DNA of 64,000 nucleotides from Thuidium tamariscinum (Eukaryota > Streptophyta > Bryopsida > Hypnales > Thuidiaceae), in contig OX344751.2 of the NCBI GenBank assembly GCA_947034885.2, positions 18,166,001 through 18,230,000 of the forward strand, given 5' to 3'. The notes beneath the pieces were generated by a model. The model made no database searches. It worked only from the letters and a program-made list of their open reading frames with translations, and was not told the DNA's origin. How positions within the stretch are numbered: position 1 is the stretch's first letter; every line of letters begins with the position of its first letter. Positions 12,000-24,732 of the stretch are shown in pieces. Both the position numbers and the translations under genes were made by a program.

Positions 12000-14900
12000 A
12001 TGAATGGCGCCGCGATGGCCTGCTGTTATGCTCAATTCCCTGGCGCAAGAGCTGCAGCAGTGAAAGCAGGTCAGTCAATCAGTGAATGTATTTCTTTTCA
12101 AATTTGGATTTATTTGATGCATTGGACTCAGAGAATTCAGGGTTTTAGGATAAACCCTGAATTGTAATGTTTTTGTTACTTTTTCTAATTTGTTGTAGTG
12201 GAGAAATGTATGATGCTTTGTGCTTCTGCCTAGTCATAGCCGCAGCGGTTCCAGGCAATTCGTCTTTAGAAGTCACTTCGGTCTATTGTGGTGCATTTTA
12301 GGTCTACTTACCTGTATGTCTTCAAGCACTGCTTGTTTCTTGTCAGAATTGACCAGCAAATCGTTCTGAGAAAGCTCTTATATACAATTTTAGTTTTGAT
12401 AGGTGTAATCTGTTGTTTTGCTATTAGATATTGCCTGATTTTCTGTCGTTGGTTGCTGTAATCAGGCACACTCAGTGGCAGCTTTAAATCCTCGAGGGTT
12501 TTCAGATTTGGTCATTTGAGACCCCTCAAGAATGTCAGGCGATTACAAGCGATTAAAATTCATGTAGTCTCATGAACTCGTCTCCTCCCTTCCTCCCTTC
12601 TCCAATCTATTGAATTCTAGATTCGAATACCTTTTATGGTGAAATTTTATGAATTTTCTATTGCGTGCAAAGTATGTCAATTCCATGACGTGAAACTACG
12701 GAGCTATTAGTGCGCTAATTAGGATCAAGAGACCCCAAACTGGAAGTCATGTATGTTTTCAGCAGTTTTGATTAGGTCATGCACGGACTTTCTCTTGCCC
12801 AAATTTCTTTATTTTTTCATCAAACTCGTGGAAGTGTTCTTCACTGATTCTGGCGATATAAAAATTTGCCTCACCTGCCGTGTATTTTTCAAAGTATGAT
12901 TAATTAACTTGGTCATTTTGAATCCATGAATTCTTGGTCCGATAGGGTTAAAGGTTCTGTGAATTATTGGTCTGAAGTTGAGTCCTCTCCGAATTCACTT
13001 GCAATCCATCTAATGGGGAACTAGGTCGCGTTTCAAGTCGACTCACCTACCAATATTCGAAATCCTATCTCGGTCTCAGGATTCAGATTTTATGCAAATA
13101 ACTGTGTAGTCTCCGTTTTCGACATTGTTCAACCATTGAGATGCTATACATTACATTTCGTTTTCTATTTTGTAGGAAAATGTAAGTGGATGCACGTCTT
13201 CCTTTAATTGTGACTCCCTGGTCAGGATTTAGTGTTTCAGTATCTTAACCGTTGGTTTGCCTAAGCGTCTGCTTTATTTGTTTGGATGCAGAGCTCGAGT
13301 GGAGCAGGTCAAAAGCCGTACACTGCTGTTATGATAGTACCCACAGGAACTGGTGCGACCATAGGAGGTTTTGCAGGAGATTCGTTACCAGTAGCGCGAG
13401 CGATGTCTTCCGTTGTCGATTGTCTCATCACTCATCCCAATGTACGTTAGCAACTGAAGGGTGCTTTTTTTTCGTTGACCTTCTATAGCGTTTGTTGGAA
13501 GTGTGTTTATTCACTTTCTGTTACCTGTATCAGGTTTTGAATGGAGCTATGCTGTACTGGCCAGTGGCACACACGCTGTATGTTGAAGGATATGCTCTTG
13601 ATCGCTTTGCGGAAGGAGCTTGGGGACTCCAGCCTGTCCACCAGAATCGGGTGTGCTGCCACTTCATTTGTGTATATTGATCAGATTTATCAGAATATCA
13701 CACTACAGGGTTTTGAGTCGAATTAGACTCCTTGGATTCCTTGGTTACTGCGTGCCAGTAATGGTCGGTTTAACAACACAGCTTTGCGTGATTATTGGCA
13801 TAGCATGTGGTTTTTGAGGTTTATGAGGTTTATGATAACATCTGAAGATTCTTCTCTAATCTTTCTGGTTGCTAGCAGAACCATATTTCTACAATGAGGT
13901 TGCTGAATATCCGTGATTACGGATTGGATTTTTTTGGGGTATAATACGTGGGTGATAGAGTTCATCTTCTTTTGTTTTTTCTGGACAGGTTTAGCGTCAA
14001 AATATTATGTTGAGGTTTGATGTTGTTGTTATCACGCAGGTTGGATTAGTCTTAGATATGGGTATTGAGGAAGAACTTATACAAAGGCATCTTCAAGTTG
14101 CAGATGCAACGCGGGCCACTCTTGGCCTTCCTGTTTTAGAATACACCATTACGGATGCACCCTTACAGGTCAGTTTACTTGAAATTGAAGCAACTTCTAG
14201 AGGTGCAGGTATATAAAGATTCTAAATCGTTGGAAGTTCTGTTGGGTAATTCCAAGTAAATGAGTTCATCTCATGAAATTGAAATATATTTGTCATTTAC
14301 ATCTTTTGTGAATAAGGTTGGTTTACAGTGAAACTATTGCAGGTAGAGAAATGGCTTGATCCCAATACAGGCACTTCAACTGGTAGGCTCGGTCGACCTG
14401 ACTCATTGATGAGAGCTGTGGAAACGTTAGTGAAAGGTGCAAGTGTGGACGCTATTGCTGTGGTGGCGAGGTTTCCTGATGACATTGTTGATGATCTGGT
14501 GGACTATCGGCAAGGCCAGGTCAAGCTAGTAAACGGCTGCTGCTTGGAAATCTCATTAAATTGATTGTGAACATGCAAGTTGGAGCGAGCCTGAAGAATT
14601 TTCTCTTGTTCTTTTTGCAGGGAGTTGATGTTTTAGCTGGAGTGGAAGCGGTGATAAGTCACATGGTAGTTCGAGAATTCGGGCTTCCATGTGCTCATGC
14701 TCCTGCACTTTCACCCTTGCCTCTTGATGCGTCCATCTCCCCTCGATCTGCTGCAGAAGAGGTACACTAGCATTCCTGGTAGAGCAATGTACACTCATGA
14801 TTAACAAAATCAACTGCATGATCACATCACTCCACATTTATTTGGTCATTTCTGTGTACCCCTGTCGTAACACGCATTTATAAATAACGCATGTTGGATG

Positions 14901-16760
14901 TGAAACAGATCGGGTATACGTTTCTTCCCTGCGTGCTTGCTGGTTTAAGCAAGGCGCCCCAATTAGTTGAGAGGGGAAACAGAGGCAGTTCAGGAACGGT
15001 GTGGGCCGACGACGTTGACTGTGTGGTGGTGCCCGCAAATGCTTGCGGAGGAGAGGGAACCCTCGCACTGGGTCGAAAGTCTGGCCGCAAGGTAGTGAAA
15101 GAAGTAACCTTGAGCATTTATTTTCAAGAGTTTTGAAAGCTGTCCAGCTGGCGTTTTAATTTGGATCCAGTGTAGCTGAATGGGGCAGATATCTCTGCTA
15201 CTTATTCACTGACTCACCGCTCCTCAAACAGAACTTTGCAATCTAATATTGAGTCATACTGGATGTCGTGTTGGGGGATTTTGATGACGGCACAATCCTT
15301 CTTGTTCTGGCTACAAAGTCTCACTATCATCATATCTATTGTGCAGCCTCTGCTCATTGCAGTGGAAGAGAATGAGACGGTGCTGGGCGACACACCGGAG
15401 AAAATGGGGCTGGTCAATGTGGTACAACTCCTGAATCCACATTCAAGTTAATTTCAAAGTTTAGGGGCTCCAATTACTTTAAATACTTGTCCCTAAAGCA
15501 AGACTAGAATCTTCATCTTTATATATTTCTTAAGATATTCAACCATAGGATCCCTTAGTTAACTTTATTCAACTAAATCCTTCCAAAATTTAAAGTGAAT
15601 ATCCCCACCGATAGCAAGTCTAATGTGCATAAACTTCAAAATGGAGGCTTTCTTAGCCCCTCCCAAAGGCTGAAATGTCATTCAATATTTTTAGACGTGA
15701 ATGTCTCATAACTTATATATTGTAGTCAATATGTTGGAAAATGGCTTGAAAAAATATATATTTTTAAATGAACTCCCAAAACTTTCATGTTCATCTTCAA
15801 AAAAATTATAAAGTGGAAGGTGGTATTGAATGAAAGGAAAAACTAAACTAGTATTAATTTTTACAAGAAATTGAGAATTGTTAATCCTAATGCTAAGAAT
15901 GTCCTAGTAAACAAGTGCGGTCTTTTATTTTTGTTTTGTTTGAAATTTTCAAAATTGACTTGAAAGAAATGTCTTTATGTATTTTTTCTAACCTCATTGC
16001 CTACAAAATAAAGACCTTGTAACTTTCACCTCATTATTTGGAGTTGAATGGTTTAAACCTTTTTGAGAAGGTATCAATCTTTGCAATTCAATGAAACTAA
16101 TCAATCCTTTTTTGGAAGATAGTTTGAGCTGCCTGGTTTGACATAATTTTCTTAAAATCCCCCTAACTTTTGCAATATTTATTGGAATGATGTGAAACAA
16201 AGCTTCACAAGCATAATAGGATGATTAGCATCTGTCCTAAAAATTTAATGCAGAAATTCTATATTATGAAGTCATCTACATAAGCTAAATCATGAAATCA
16301 ACTCAAGGTCGCTCAAGTTTTCGAAATGTCCCAGAATGGGCTCCTTAGTCCTTTAGGAGTTAACTCGTATTTTCCGTCGGAACAAAGTCTGGTATTGGTT
16401 TATTACTTTGTCATCAATTTGTATTGCTATGTATAGTACTGTACCTAGGATAGTGCTGGATGCTACATACGTGGTGAGTTGTCTTAGAACAGCATCAAGT
16501 ATACATTTCTTGAAATTTTTTGGCTATGACTTCATCCAGAGTTCGTAATCGAGCGCTTTGTTTGGCAGGTTCGTGTTGCAAACTACTGGGAAGCTCTCGG
16601 TGTAATTGCTGCCCACAAAGCAGGTGTAGACCCAAATTCACTGCGTAGGAATGGTGTGAGTCATATGCATAGGATTGCGATTCCCATCCATGCTGAGGAT
16701 AGTTTAAGTTCTTTGAAGAGACTAGAACAAGCACCCCTAGCAACGACTGGAGTGTGCTGA
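12000..16760 (+). CDS. DUF3326-family protein, probably plastid-targeted (10 exons)
   Basis: Exons read by eye: 12000-12069, 12466-12563, 13292-13441, 13534-13650, 14040-14168, 14343-14519, 14621-14761, 14909-15091, 15347-15421, 16569-16760. All introns are GT-AG and the joined frame is open for 443 residues. Residues 1-56 are rich in Ala, Ser and Arg with almost no acidic residues, like a chloroplast transit peptide. From about residue 69 the protein resembles the cyanobacterial and algal DUF3326 family, with a glycine-rich VPTGTGATIGG stretch at 72-82, then THPNVLNGA, YVEGYALDRFA, VVARFPDD and PANACGGEGTL. The biochemical role of the family is unknown to me. Its cyanobacterial relatives suggest an endosymbiotic origin. 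Exon 2 is inferred, because only this 98-nt exon restores the frame between exons 1 and 3. The last roughly 30 residues are poorly conserved-looking. Intron 9 is long and seems to carry a transposon. Confidence 0.88.
12564..13291 (+). other. Intron 2 of the DUF3326 gene with a shared short repeat
   Basis: This 728-nt intron has no open frame of note. At 12835-12860 it holds a 26-bp motif (TGTTCTTCACTGATTCTGG, then CGATATA) that recurs with two changes at 35403-35428 upstream of the UCP3-like gene, and in inverted form near 35483-35510. Confidence 0.6.
15448..16363. mobile_element. TTAA-flanked element within intron 9 (probable)
   Basis: Most of the 1147-nt last intron of the DUF3326 gene is AT-rich and unlike its neighbours. 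Its right side ends in CTCCTTAGTCCTTTAGGAG followed by TTAA at 16360-16363, which is the inverted terminus of the TTAA family seen elsewhere in the window. The left end is degenerate; I place it at the TTAA at 15448-15451, giving about 0.9 kb and matching the size of the other copies. No coding capacity. Confidence 0.5.
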
Positions 16761-17017
16761 TATACTAAGATTTTAGGAAATTCAATTTGGCATTTATTTG
16801 TAATTGAACCATCCTTTTTTACATCCAGATTTGTAGAAGAAGTTGCCCAACTATGAAGCAAATTGCTGCAACAACCCTATCTGATATTTTAGCTACATAG
16901 ACAGTCAAATTTTAGTCATCGCATCTTCATGCTTTCATCAATAAGAATACCTCCAGTATCAAATGAAGTACCAGATCAAGTAAAATGAGGTAAGGGTAAG
17001 CCATTCTATTCATGTCG

Positions 17018-18085
17018 TTACACTTCTCGTAACTCTCCAAGTAACATGGTACGTAGTACATGATTGTCGAGCCGGTTTCCGCTTGCTCTCAGCATTTGAA
17101 CAATACCTGCCAGTTCCGTGAGTTCGATTTTCACCGAACTGACTTCCTTCTTGAGAACTGAATGTCGACATCGGCAGACACTGTAGACACGACTGTCATG
17201 GCTTGGGCCATATCCAGAGTGAGGTTGCTTAGTTTGGCATCCACTTGATTCTCCTCCACCGCAACAATCATCAGGTTCGCTTTTCCCTGTCATTCAGGTG
17301 TTAGAATTTGCTGAGTTCTGTAAAATCTCACTAATCCAATCATAGAAACATTTTTTTTAATGGCCATTTCAATTCAAATCCCTCCACAAGAACTTGAGGA
17401 AGTATCTGACTTATTGAATAAACATTCTATAATCCAGAGGTTTCTTTCCTAAGCTCATTTGTGAAGCTTCATCATAGGCAGGAACATACTTCGGAGGATG
17501 CTTGGGAGAGATTTCAAACTAAAATGCTCACTGAAACCTCACTAGTAATGTCTCCATTTTCATGGAAAGCAAAGGGAAAATTGTGTTTAGATGCAGCTAC
17601 TAAATCACCTCCTGTTTAGTTAGTGATGCTTCGGTAATACTTGCTTTTGGTGGTCAGACACCTCAATAATCACCAAAACACTGAAAGGACCAGGTCAACA
17701 ATGTTAATGACGAAAGTCGCTGCAAATGATCGATGCCCAGCACTCCCAACTCACGTCGTCGTAGATTGTTTCAAGATTCTTTTCGGCTACTTGTACCCAC
17801 ACCTTTGCAACTCGTGATCTTGAATCTCTTGAACAAACTTCTGTCATTCAATTCGAAACTCATAACAAGTTTGAGCTACTTTCGTTTCACAGCGCGTACT
17901 TCTGTGTGGAGAGTTGCCGAATAGTGAAGTTTCTCTTAAATTGCAGAACCTTAGAGAAGTGTCAAAGAGGTTTGAAGTTTCGATGCACGTACTTTAGCCT
18001 TCTGCCGGAAGACTCGGAGTTCCACTGGACGTGTTCGCAACCAGGAGAAACTCTCTGCCGTCCGTCTGGTCCTGCGAGCCGCCAT
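17018..18085 (-). pseudogene. Unidentified coiled-coil gene candidate, possibly frameshifted
   Basis: Three minus-strand blocks look like exons. Block A, 18085 down to 17993, opens with MAARRTRRTAESFSWLRTRP and ends at a GTACGTG donor. Block C, 17840 to 17755, reads SRVAKVWVQVAEKNLETIYD and ends at GTGAGT. Block D, 17286 to 17018, follows a TGACAG acceptor and starts in phase, reading GKANLMIVAVEENQVDAKLS and onward. After DVDIQ that frame runs into a stop, while a second frame continues as an amphipathic helix (LKKEVSSVKIELTELAG) to a stop at 17018. One inserted or two missing bases would join them. A linking exon between A and C was not resolved. The basic start suggests organelle targeting. 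I do not recognise the family. It may be a decaying gene, a gene with an exon I missed, or chance. Confidence 0.3.
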
Positions 18086-18573
18086 GTCTCGATCGAAGAT
18101 ACCACGCAAAGTTGCCAGTGACTGCAGTTTGCATCAGTCATCTTGTGCCGTTGGGAAACACTCTCGCCACACGTACCAGTTCCAAAGGTACCGCGAATTC
18201 TCCACAGATTCCATTAATTTGGAGCAGGCTAACATTTTCTAACCTTCTGATAAGTTACCTTCCCCATGCACGAATTTCAGTTCGCAATGGCTGAATGCGA
18301 AATACTCAAGTTTAATTAGATGCCGACAAATCCTGAAGCCACCCTGCAAATTAAAGAACTCTGATCTTCAAATAATAATCCGTTTGTGTTGTCCAGACTC
18401 CAGAATGGGTCTTTGGGTGGAGAGCATCTTTGTACTGTACTGTACTGTACATGCCGGGTGCAGCTCAGAGGCGACCTTTGCTTGTCAGCGTTTCGTCTTC
18501 TTACTAACGGTATACATGAATGACCGTTTGCAGGGCTAAAGATTAGCGTGGGCTTGAAAATACTGTGGCATAA

Positions 18574-19071
18574 GAGCATCCTCAATCCAACCCTGTACAT
18601 CGACCCGGTATCTGTATAACTAACTTTTGAACAATAAATAATTAGAAACTGAAAATTGTCTCATTGGAAGTGCATCCAAAAAAACTTGGAGAAGGTGCAA
18701 AAAAATTTAAAGATAGACATCGGATAAGTATTTCAAAAGCAAGGTAAAAATCTGAAATTATAGAGGTCTTAGCAAAGCACAATTACCAAAGCAAACTTTG
18801 GCCATTGACCCTTCAAATTTGGCCACATTTGGAGAGTCAATGGCCAAAGTTTGCTTTGGTAATTGTGCTTTGCTAAAACCTCTATAATTTCAGATTTTTA
18901 CCTTGCTTTTGAAATACTTATCCGATGTCTATCTTTAAATTTTTTTGCACCTTCTTCAAGTTTTTTTGGATGCACTTCCAATGAGACAATTTTCAGTTTC
19001 TAATTATTTACTGTTCAGAAGTTAATTATACAGATACCAGGTCGATATACAGGGTTGCACTACACATGCTC
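18574..19071. mobile_element. Foldback MITE, PIF/Tourist-like, 498 bp, TAA duplication
   Basis: Two arms of more than 200 bp are near-perfect reverse complements around about 18820. Examples are GCAAAGCACAATTACCAAAG on the left and CTTTGGTAATTGTGCTTTGC on the right. The outer ends start GAGCAT and finish ATGCTC and are flanked on both sides by TAA (18571-18573 and 19072-19074). Three-base TAA/TTA duplications are typical of PIF/Harbinger MITEs. Only a handful of mismatches separate the arms, so the insertion looks young or its arms are maintained. Confidence 0.85.
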
Positions 19072-19159
19072 TAAGTATTTAGTTTCTTCTAAGAAATGCT
19101 AGATATTTAAGATGGATAATTGAGACATTTAAGATGTTTCTTAAATGGACTTCATTTAA

Positions 19160-19381
19160 CCCTTGAAGGACGAACCAGTGGCCACGGAAACCATGCATTT
19201 TGATACCATATGACATCACCTACTTTGAAAAAACCAAATATATGCATTGGAAGTCAAAGTACTATAGAAGATCTTCCCTTTCCACCCCCAATACTGAGGA
19301 TGAAAAGTTGCATTTCTGTCCTGGAAGGAAAGATTCTTTGTCATTCTGCGGATGCCGAACGTCCGCGGCGTCGTTCAAGGG
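19160..19381. mobile_element. Short TTAA-flanked element, 222 bp
   Basis: The unit is bounded by TTAA at 19156-19159 and 19382-19385. Its inverted ends are CCCTTGAAGGACG and CGTCGTTCAAGGG. It is richer in GC than its surroundings. The termini resemble, but are not the same as, the CCCTAAAGGACCAA ends of the longer TTAA family. A 61-residue open frame inside is not convincing as a gene. Confidence 0.75.
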
Positions 19382-19385
19382 TTAA

Positions 19386-20925
19386 CCTTTGAAAGATTGG
19401 GGTACTCCAAGTCACAGTCCGGGAAGAAATTTTAGCTTAATCGGCTAAAATCCTCCATTTTCTTGCACCAACCGGTTGCTTGGAGAATACTCTCACCTAG
19501 GCCTTAAGAAAATAAAGAATATTCTTTTTTTCCCTTTAAAATGATCGTTTTTTTTCCTGAGATTTTGAACTTCATTTGGAAATTCTGAATTTCAACTAGC
19601 TAACTTGTAACTAAATGCCAATACTCCCCGTTCATTGCTTGAAGTTTCCAAAATTATAAAGACGTGTTATAAAATATAACTTAGAATAATAATTTTATGA
19701 CGATCCTTATAGAGTAGTTATAGAATGTGATCTACAAATCGTATCCATACAAATAGATGACTACTATACCAACCAATATTTTCCAATTAAGTTTGTATCC
19801 AAAAATTGAAAGTTGTAGATTGAATATTTTTTTTTATATTAATTTTTTTCCTTTGACTTCAAAATGTTAATTTCTAATTGAGGAGAGGATCATTTTATTT
19901 TTCTATTCTAATTGTTTATGAAGGTCATCCTTTGAATTAGAAAAGTTATTTTTCAAAGGCTAACTTACAAGGACCCTTTGAATTATAGAATACGTATAAA
20001 GTAAAACCTTTTTGTTTATTATCTATACCATACAAATGATTAAGAACTAATACATTAAGAATCTTTCGAAAAGTAATAGGATGAAAAAACTCATTTTTTG
20101 TATGCTTGAGGTGTATTTGAATTCATCCATTGTTCAAAATTTGAACACCTTGTCTTAAAAGGATTAAAAAGTTAGTTACAATACATATTGACCTCTACAA
20201 TAATTAGATATTGAGGATAAGAAAATACTAATTAAAATGTAAATAAAATTAGTTGTTAATAGTGGTGTTATTATTATTTAAAATTACATTAGCCTTTTAC
20301 CACCTCAATGTCTATTATATTCAGACTTTCATCTTGAATGTGTACTTTTCATTTTATTTTTCATTTTATTATATATTGAACTTGGAGAGTTTATGTGCAT
20401 TAATATATTAAACATTAGGGAGGCATTCAAAAGTCCAACAATTATTATTAATTATCTCTTTTATAATCTTTCTTTTTTGTTTTTGTAAATATAATTAATA
20501 TAGATATTATAACTTCTAACACATTATATATCTAACCCCAACCAAGGTATTTGATTAGTCATGGTATGTTTGTCTTTTAAACTAATTTTAGAAGCAAGCA
20601 TTCTATAGGATCAAGCCTTCATCCAGCTGTTTGACTTTGGACTATAAAAAATATCATATGCCCCAAAAATGAGGGAAACCTTGTCTACTTATAGACATGG
20701 GATGCAACATAAACTTTGATTATCTTGACTAATTAAGATTGCTTTTTAATTGCCTATCCACCTCAAGAATATCCCTCATGATCATTGGCCTTCCTAATTG
20801 AATTTGTCAATTTATTGTTTAAAGCTAAATTTTGTAGGTGCACTCAAGTATAAAAAAAATGTGGATCCATTTTGGGCTTTTGGCATATATTCTAATAGTA
20901 TGTTACACAATGACAATGATGACAA
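19386..20925. other. AT-rich spacer
   Basis: Nothing beyond short, low-complexity AT-rich sequence was recognised. There are no frames with family features. Confidence 0.4.
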
Positions 20926-20929
20926 TGAC

Positions 20930-21452
20930 AATGACCCCAAAAGAGGCTGCACACCCAGGTCAATTAATTAGCTCCCCCTTCCTCTCTCAAAAAATTTACA
21001 AGCCATTGATTTAAAAAACAAAACAAAACATACCTTTATAATCACCGTTGATTTCTCAAAAATTCCCAAGCCATTGATCGTGTAAGATTTAATCTAAATC
21101 GTTCAGATACGGATACAAATACAAATATTCTATATATAATATATAGACTGTATGGATAGAGTCCAGATACGATCCAGATACAAATACAAATACGAATACG
21201 AATACAAGATCACTTGTCCCATAATGTTTGTCAATCAGTTGGTTTCAAAAAATTACAAGAGGAGAAGGGGGGGGAGGAAAATGAAGATTTAAAAATTTAA
21301 AAAATTAAATTAAAAATTAAAAAATTCTTTGGCCCGTAAGAACATGCCAAGTGTACTAAACCCAAATTTAATTTTTTTTAGAATTGGTAGTTATTGCCCC
21401 TTTTTGGTACATTGTTCACACAGTGTACCGAAAAGTGGCAATAATTGCCAAT
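20930..21452. repeat. Element G copy with a terminal hairpin
   Basis: Shares GTCCCATAATGTTTG, AATTACAAGAGG and the fragment CAAATACGAATACG with a second copy at about 44153-44590. It ends in a hairpin at 21388-21452 whose arms include TTTTTGGTACATTGT and ACAGTGTACCGAAAA. Confidence 0.6.
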
Positions 21453-22752
21453 CCACAAATTTATCCTAATTATGTTACAATCAATGCTAATTGGTTTTCA
21501 TCTTGTACGTTGAAACTCATCCTATTCTCTTTAGGCGAATGCCCTTTTCAATTCATTCATTTTTGTACTATATTGTAACCTTTGATATACCAAGTCCGAA
21601 AGAGTAGGTAGCCAATAACACCTAACCTTAGTTTGTAATAGAAATTAAAAACAATAAAACTCCTTCAAGAACATTGAAGATTCTTCAAAATTAATATAAT
21701 TTAAATCTTCTACATTTCTTTATTTTAAAATCATTAAGTTGTAAAAATTGATGGATTCACCATGTCTTCATAAATTCCCATTTGCAAGTGGTAAACAATT
21801 CTATAAGACCAAGATCCATTTCAAAAACTATCCCTATTCATATTGATATTCAACTATTAAATAAAGTTCTTATTTACAATACCTATGATTCAAAGAGCAC
21901 TTGAAGTTGAAAATTCTGGTCCATCGAAGTGTTCTAAGAGCTTTATTATCTCATAATTTGTACATCAATGCATTTTGAGATTCAATACTATCATAGTATT
22001 GAAAGTATATTTTTCTAATTGGAAGTATATTTTTCTATTTTTCTAATTTTTCCAAGTTGTTTGCCACAGGGGCATATTGTGGCATTGCAATTAGCATGGT
22101 AATGTGGTAGTTGTCACTTTGATAGTAAAAACCTTTAGAAAGAAGAAACAATTGATTTTCATGCTTTAAAAAATTATTACATAAGGTAGATGTATCCATT
22201 ACTAACACACATCCCATTAACAATAAATAGGGTACCCTATTCCAAACAAGATTGGAATGGATTTCCATTTTGTCCTTGGAATGTGTATCTTTGTACTTTT
22301 TCAAGGCTTAGACCAATAAATTAATGACACATAAGTAAGCATAAATGTAGGAAGTAATTAGTGGGAAAGTATTCTTGAATGATGAAAATTGGATGACTCT
22401 AGATGTTGGTTATAGGTCAAGCCCAACTTTTGCCTTTCAAAATTCATAGTAATTTCAATTCAAGAGATGAAATTACCAAATTTTTTGCAATCCCCATTAT
22501 TTTTCTCAATGCATATCTGAAAATATTTGCTTTGCCTTGCACTACCTTGAATTATATCCAAATGCACTTATTTTATTGGTTATGGGTATATCTACCTTAA
22601 GAAGGTTTTCTGGGGCTTTAAGAGACTATTTTAGTCCCATTCTCCAATTTATGAACCATTCACTATTGGTCAGAATAAAAAATAATGAAAAAATGAAAAA
22701 AATGAAAAAATTTAAATTAAAAAATATTTGAAAAAGAATATTAAAGTATTAA

Positions 22753-23697
22753 CCCCAAAATGTATTTGACTATGTTTTGTCAAAAACACTCCAAAACTGC
22801 CACTTCTAGTACAACACCAAAATCTTTTTTTAAAAACATTTTAAGACAAATGTAACTGTAGAATCTTATAGTAAACTAGTTTGAAAATATGTGGAAAAAA
22901 TTTCAGAAATTTCCACCGTATAGATTGCAAGATAATAGTGTTTGAATTGTCAAAAATGCTTTTTTTGTCCCTGCGAAAATCCGGGCAGCTGCACTTCAGT
23001 AGCTCACTTTTGTATGAAAAAAAGTCCAAAATGGTTGTTACTCTTTTGATTCATTCTTTTAGTCAAGTTAGCTACATGCCTAAAAAATTTCAAATCATTT
23101 GGAGTTGTACAACATGTAGAAAACAATTAGTAAGTAGAAAGAGGTAGAAAATGAATCAAAATATTAAAATAGTAATAATTAATTTTTGAAATTGAAAATT
23201 TCCAATCCCAATGGTTGTAATGTTGTAATAGACAATCTTCACCTAATGTGTTTATTTTTTTTCAAAAATATTAAAAATTGAGTAAAATAATGGACTTCAA
23301 AGTTTATTTTGGAGTAGAGATTCCATAACTTCCCACAAACTACCTTCAAACTAAAACTCCCATAACTTTCATTTCACAAATCAAAATGGAATAATTAAAA
23401 GCTTTCCAAGTAGATAAAAATCTAAAGACCAAATTTCAAATTTCAAATTTTTAAAAAAGTGATTTTTGAAGAAGTTTTTTCAGCTGCCCGGTCTGCCCGC
23501 CGAGCAAAAGAAATCACATATCATGCAATAACTTTTTATTTATGTTGTCACGAGTTATGAAAATTATTGGGCCTTAAAGCTACTCCTTGGACACACGTTG
23601 TGTGAAAATTTCAAAGAAAAATAAATAAAAACTCCATTCGTAGTGAGCTGCCCAAAATTGCTATGTTGCCAAAAAACGCAGTTTGGGCGTTTAGGGG
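22753..23697. mobile_element. TTAA-flanked element, 945 bp, cleanest copy
   Basis: TTAA lies at 22749-22752 and 23698-23701. The left end is CCCCAAAATGTATTTGAC and the right end is GGGCGTTTAGGGG. The left interior (ACTCCAAAACTGCCACTTCT, then GTAGAATCTTATAG) and the right interior (ACTCCATTCGTAGTGAGCTG) recur in other copies. The small frames on both strands are not transposase-like. Confidence 0.82.
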
Positions 23698-24513
23698 TTA
23701 ATTAAATATTATTATCTGATGTAGCACTCTCTTGGCCTCATTAGATTGTTTGTGTGGCAGATTTCAACACATCATGGCAAATTTCAATGAGTTCTCACAG
23801 TCCGAGAACTTAGTCTTCCAATGTAGCTAAAAAACTTCTTATGATCGAGTACAAAGTAGACATGAGATAGAACAAAAATGAAATCATGAATTATTTCTCT
23901 AAGATAGAATCAAAACACACTAATCCTAATGGTTAGATTGTTTTAAAAAGCTGAATTGAAATAGGAGGATTTTCATTCTTTTGAAAATCGTAAAAATTGA
24001 GTTTAAAAACAATATCCAATAACATGTTTTCTCAAAAAGATGCAATGATTGCTTGCAAAATAAGAAGCTCTACAACTTTCACATCACTAATTTAAATGAA
24101 TTAATCGAAAGTTTCCATAAATAAAAAGCAATCCATAGAAACTCAATTTTATAAAAAAAATTCAAATAGTTGTATTCTTTCTTCATTGCCTTGCAAATTA
24201 TTTTTTGGTCTGAGGGTGGCATAACTATCACTAACTTCATTGATTGAGATAAAAGTTATATTCCAAAAAGCTAACTGTGTCTTTTTCCATCTTCAAAAAA
24301 AAGTTTTAGAAAATTAAATCAAAATTGACATTGCACAAGGCAATCTGATATTGCAACTGTCCCTCAAGGAGGCTTTGGGACTTTCACATTTCAATAGTAA
24401 CAAAGAAGGCTTGCTTCAACTTAACAATTCCAAGTCCAAATTCTACAAGTTTTAGTTCAAAGACAAATCTCAACTTCCTTGGTTAATAGAAGTTGAGTAA
24501 ATAACATTATACT

Positions 24514-24732
24514 TAAGGTAGGAGGCTTGAAATCTACTCAAGCTTTGAAAACACCCACCTCTTCAAATGTACATTGTTTTTTTAAAAATATTTATAGGAA
24601 TGTACAAATCTTAAGTATAAATTGTGTAGATTTGAGGAAGTGGGTGGTTTAGAGCCTAAGCCATTTCAACTTTTCAACTCTCCCAAATTCAAATTTAGCT
24701 CTTAAGTGGGTGCTTTATGGACCTCCTACTTA
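24514..24732. mobile_element. MITE family D copy 4, 219 bp
   Basis: The ends TAAGGTAGGAGG and CCTCCTACTTA are inverted. Inner arms such as CACCCACCTCTTCAAATG and ATTTGAGGAAGTGGGTGG pair loosely, giving a foldback. Confidence 0.75.
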
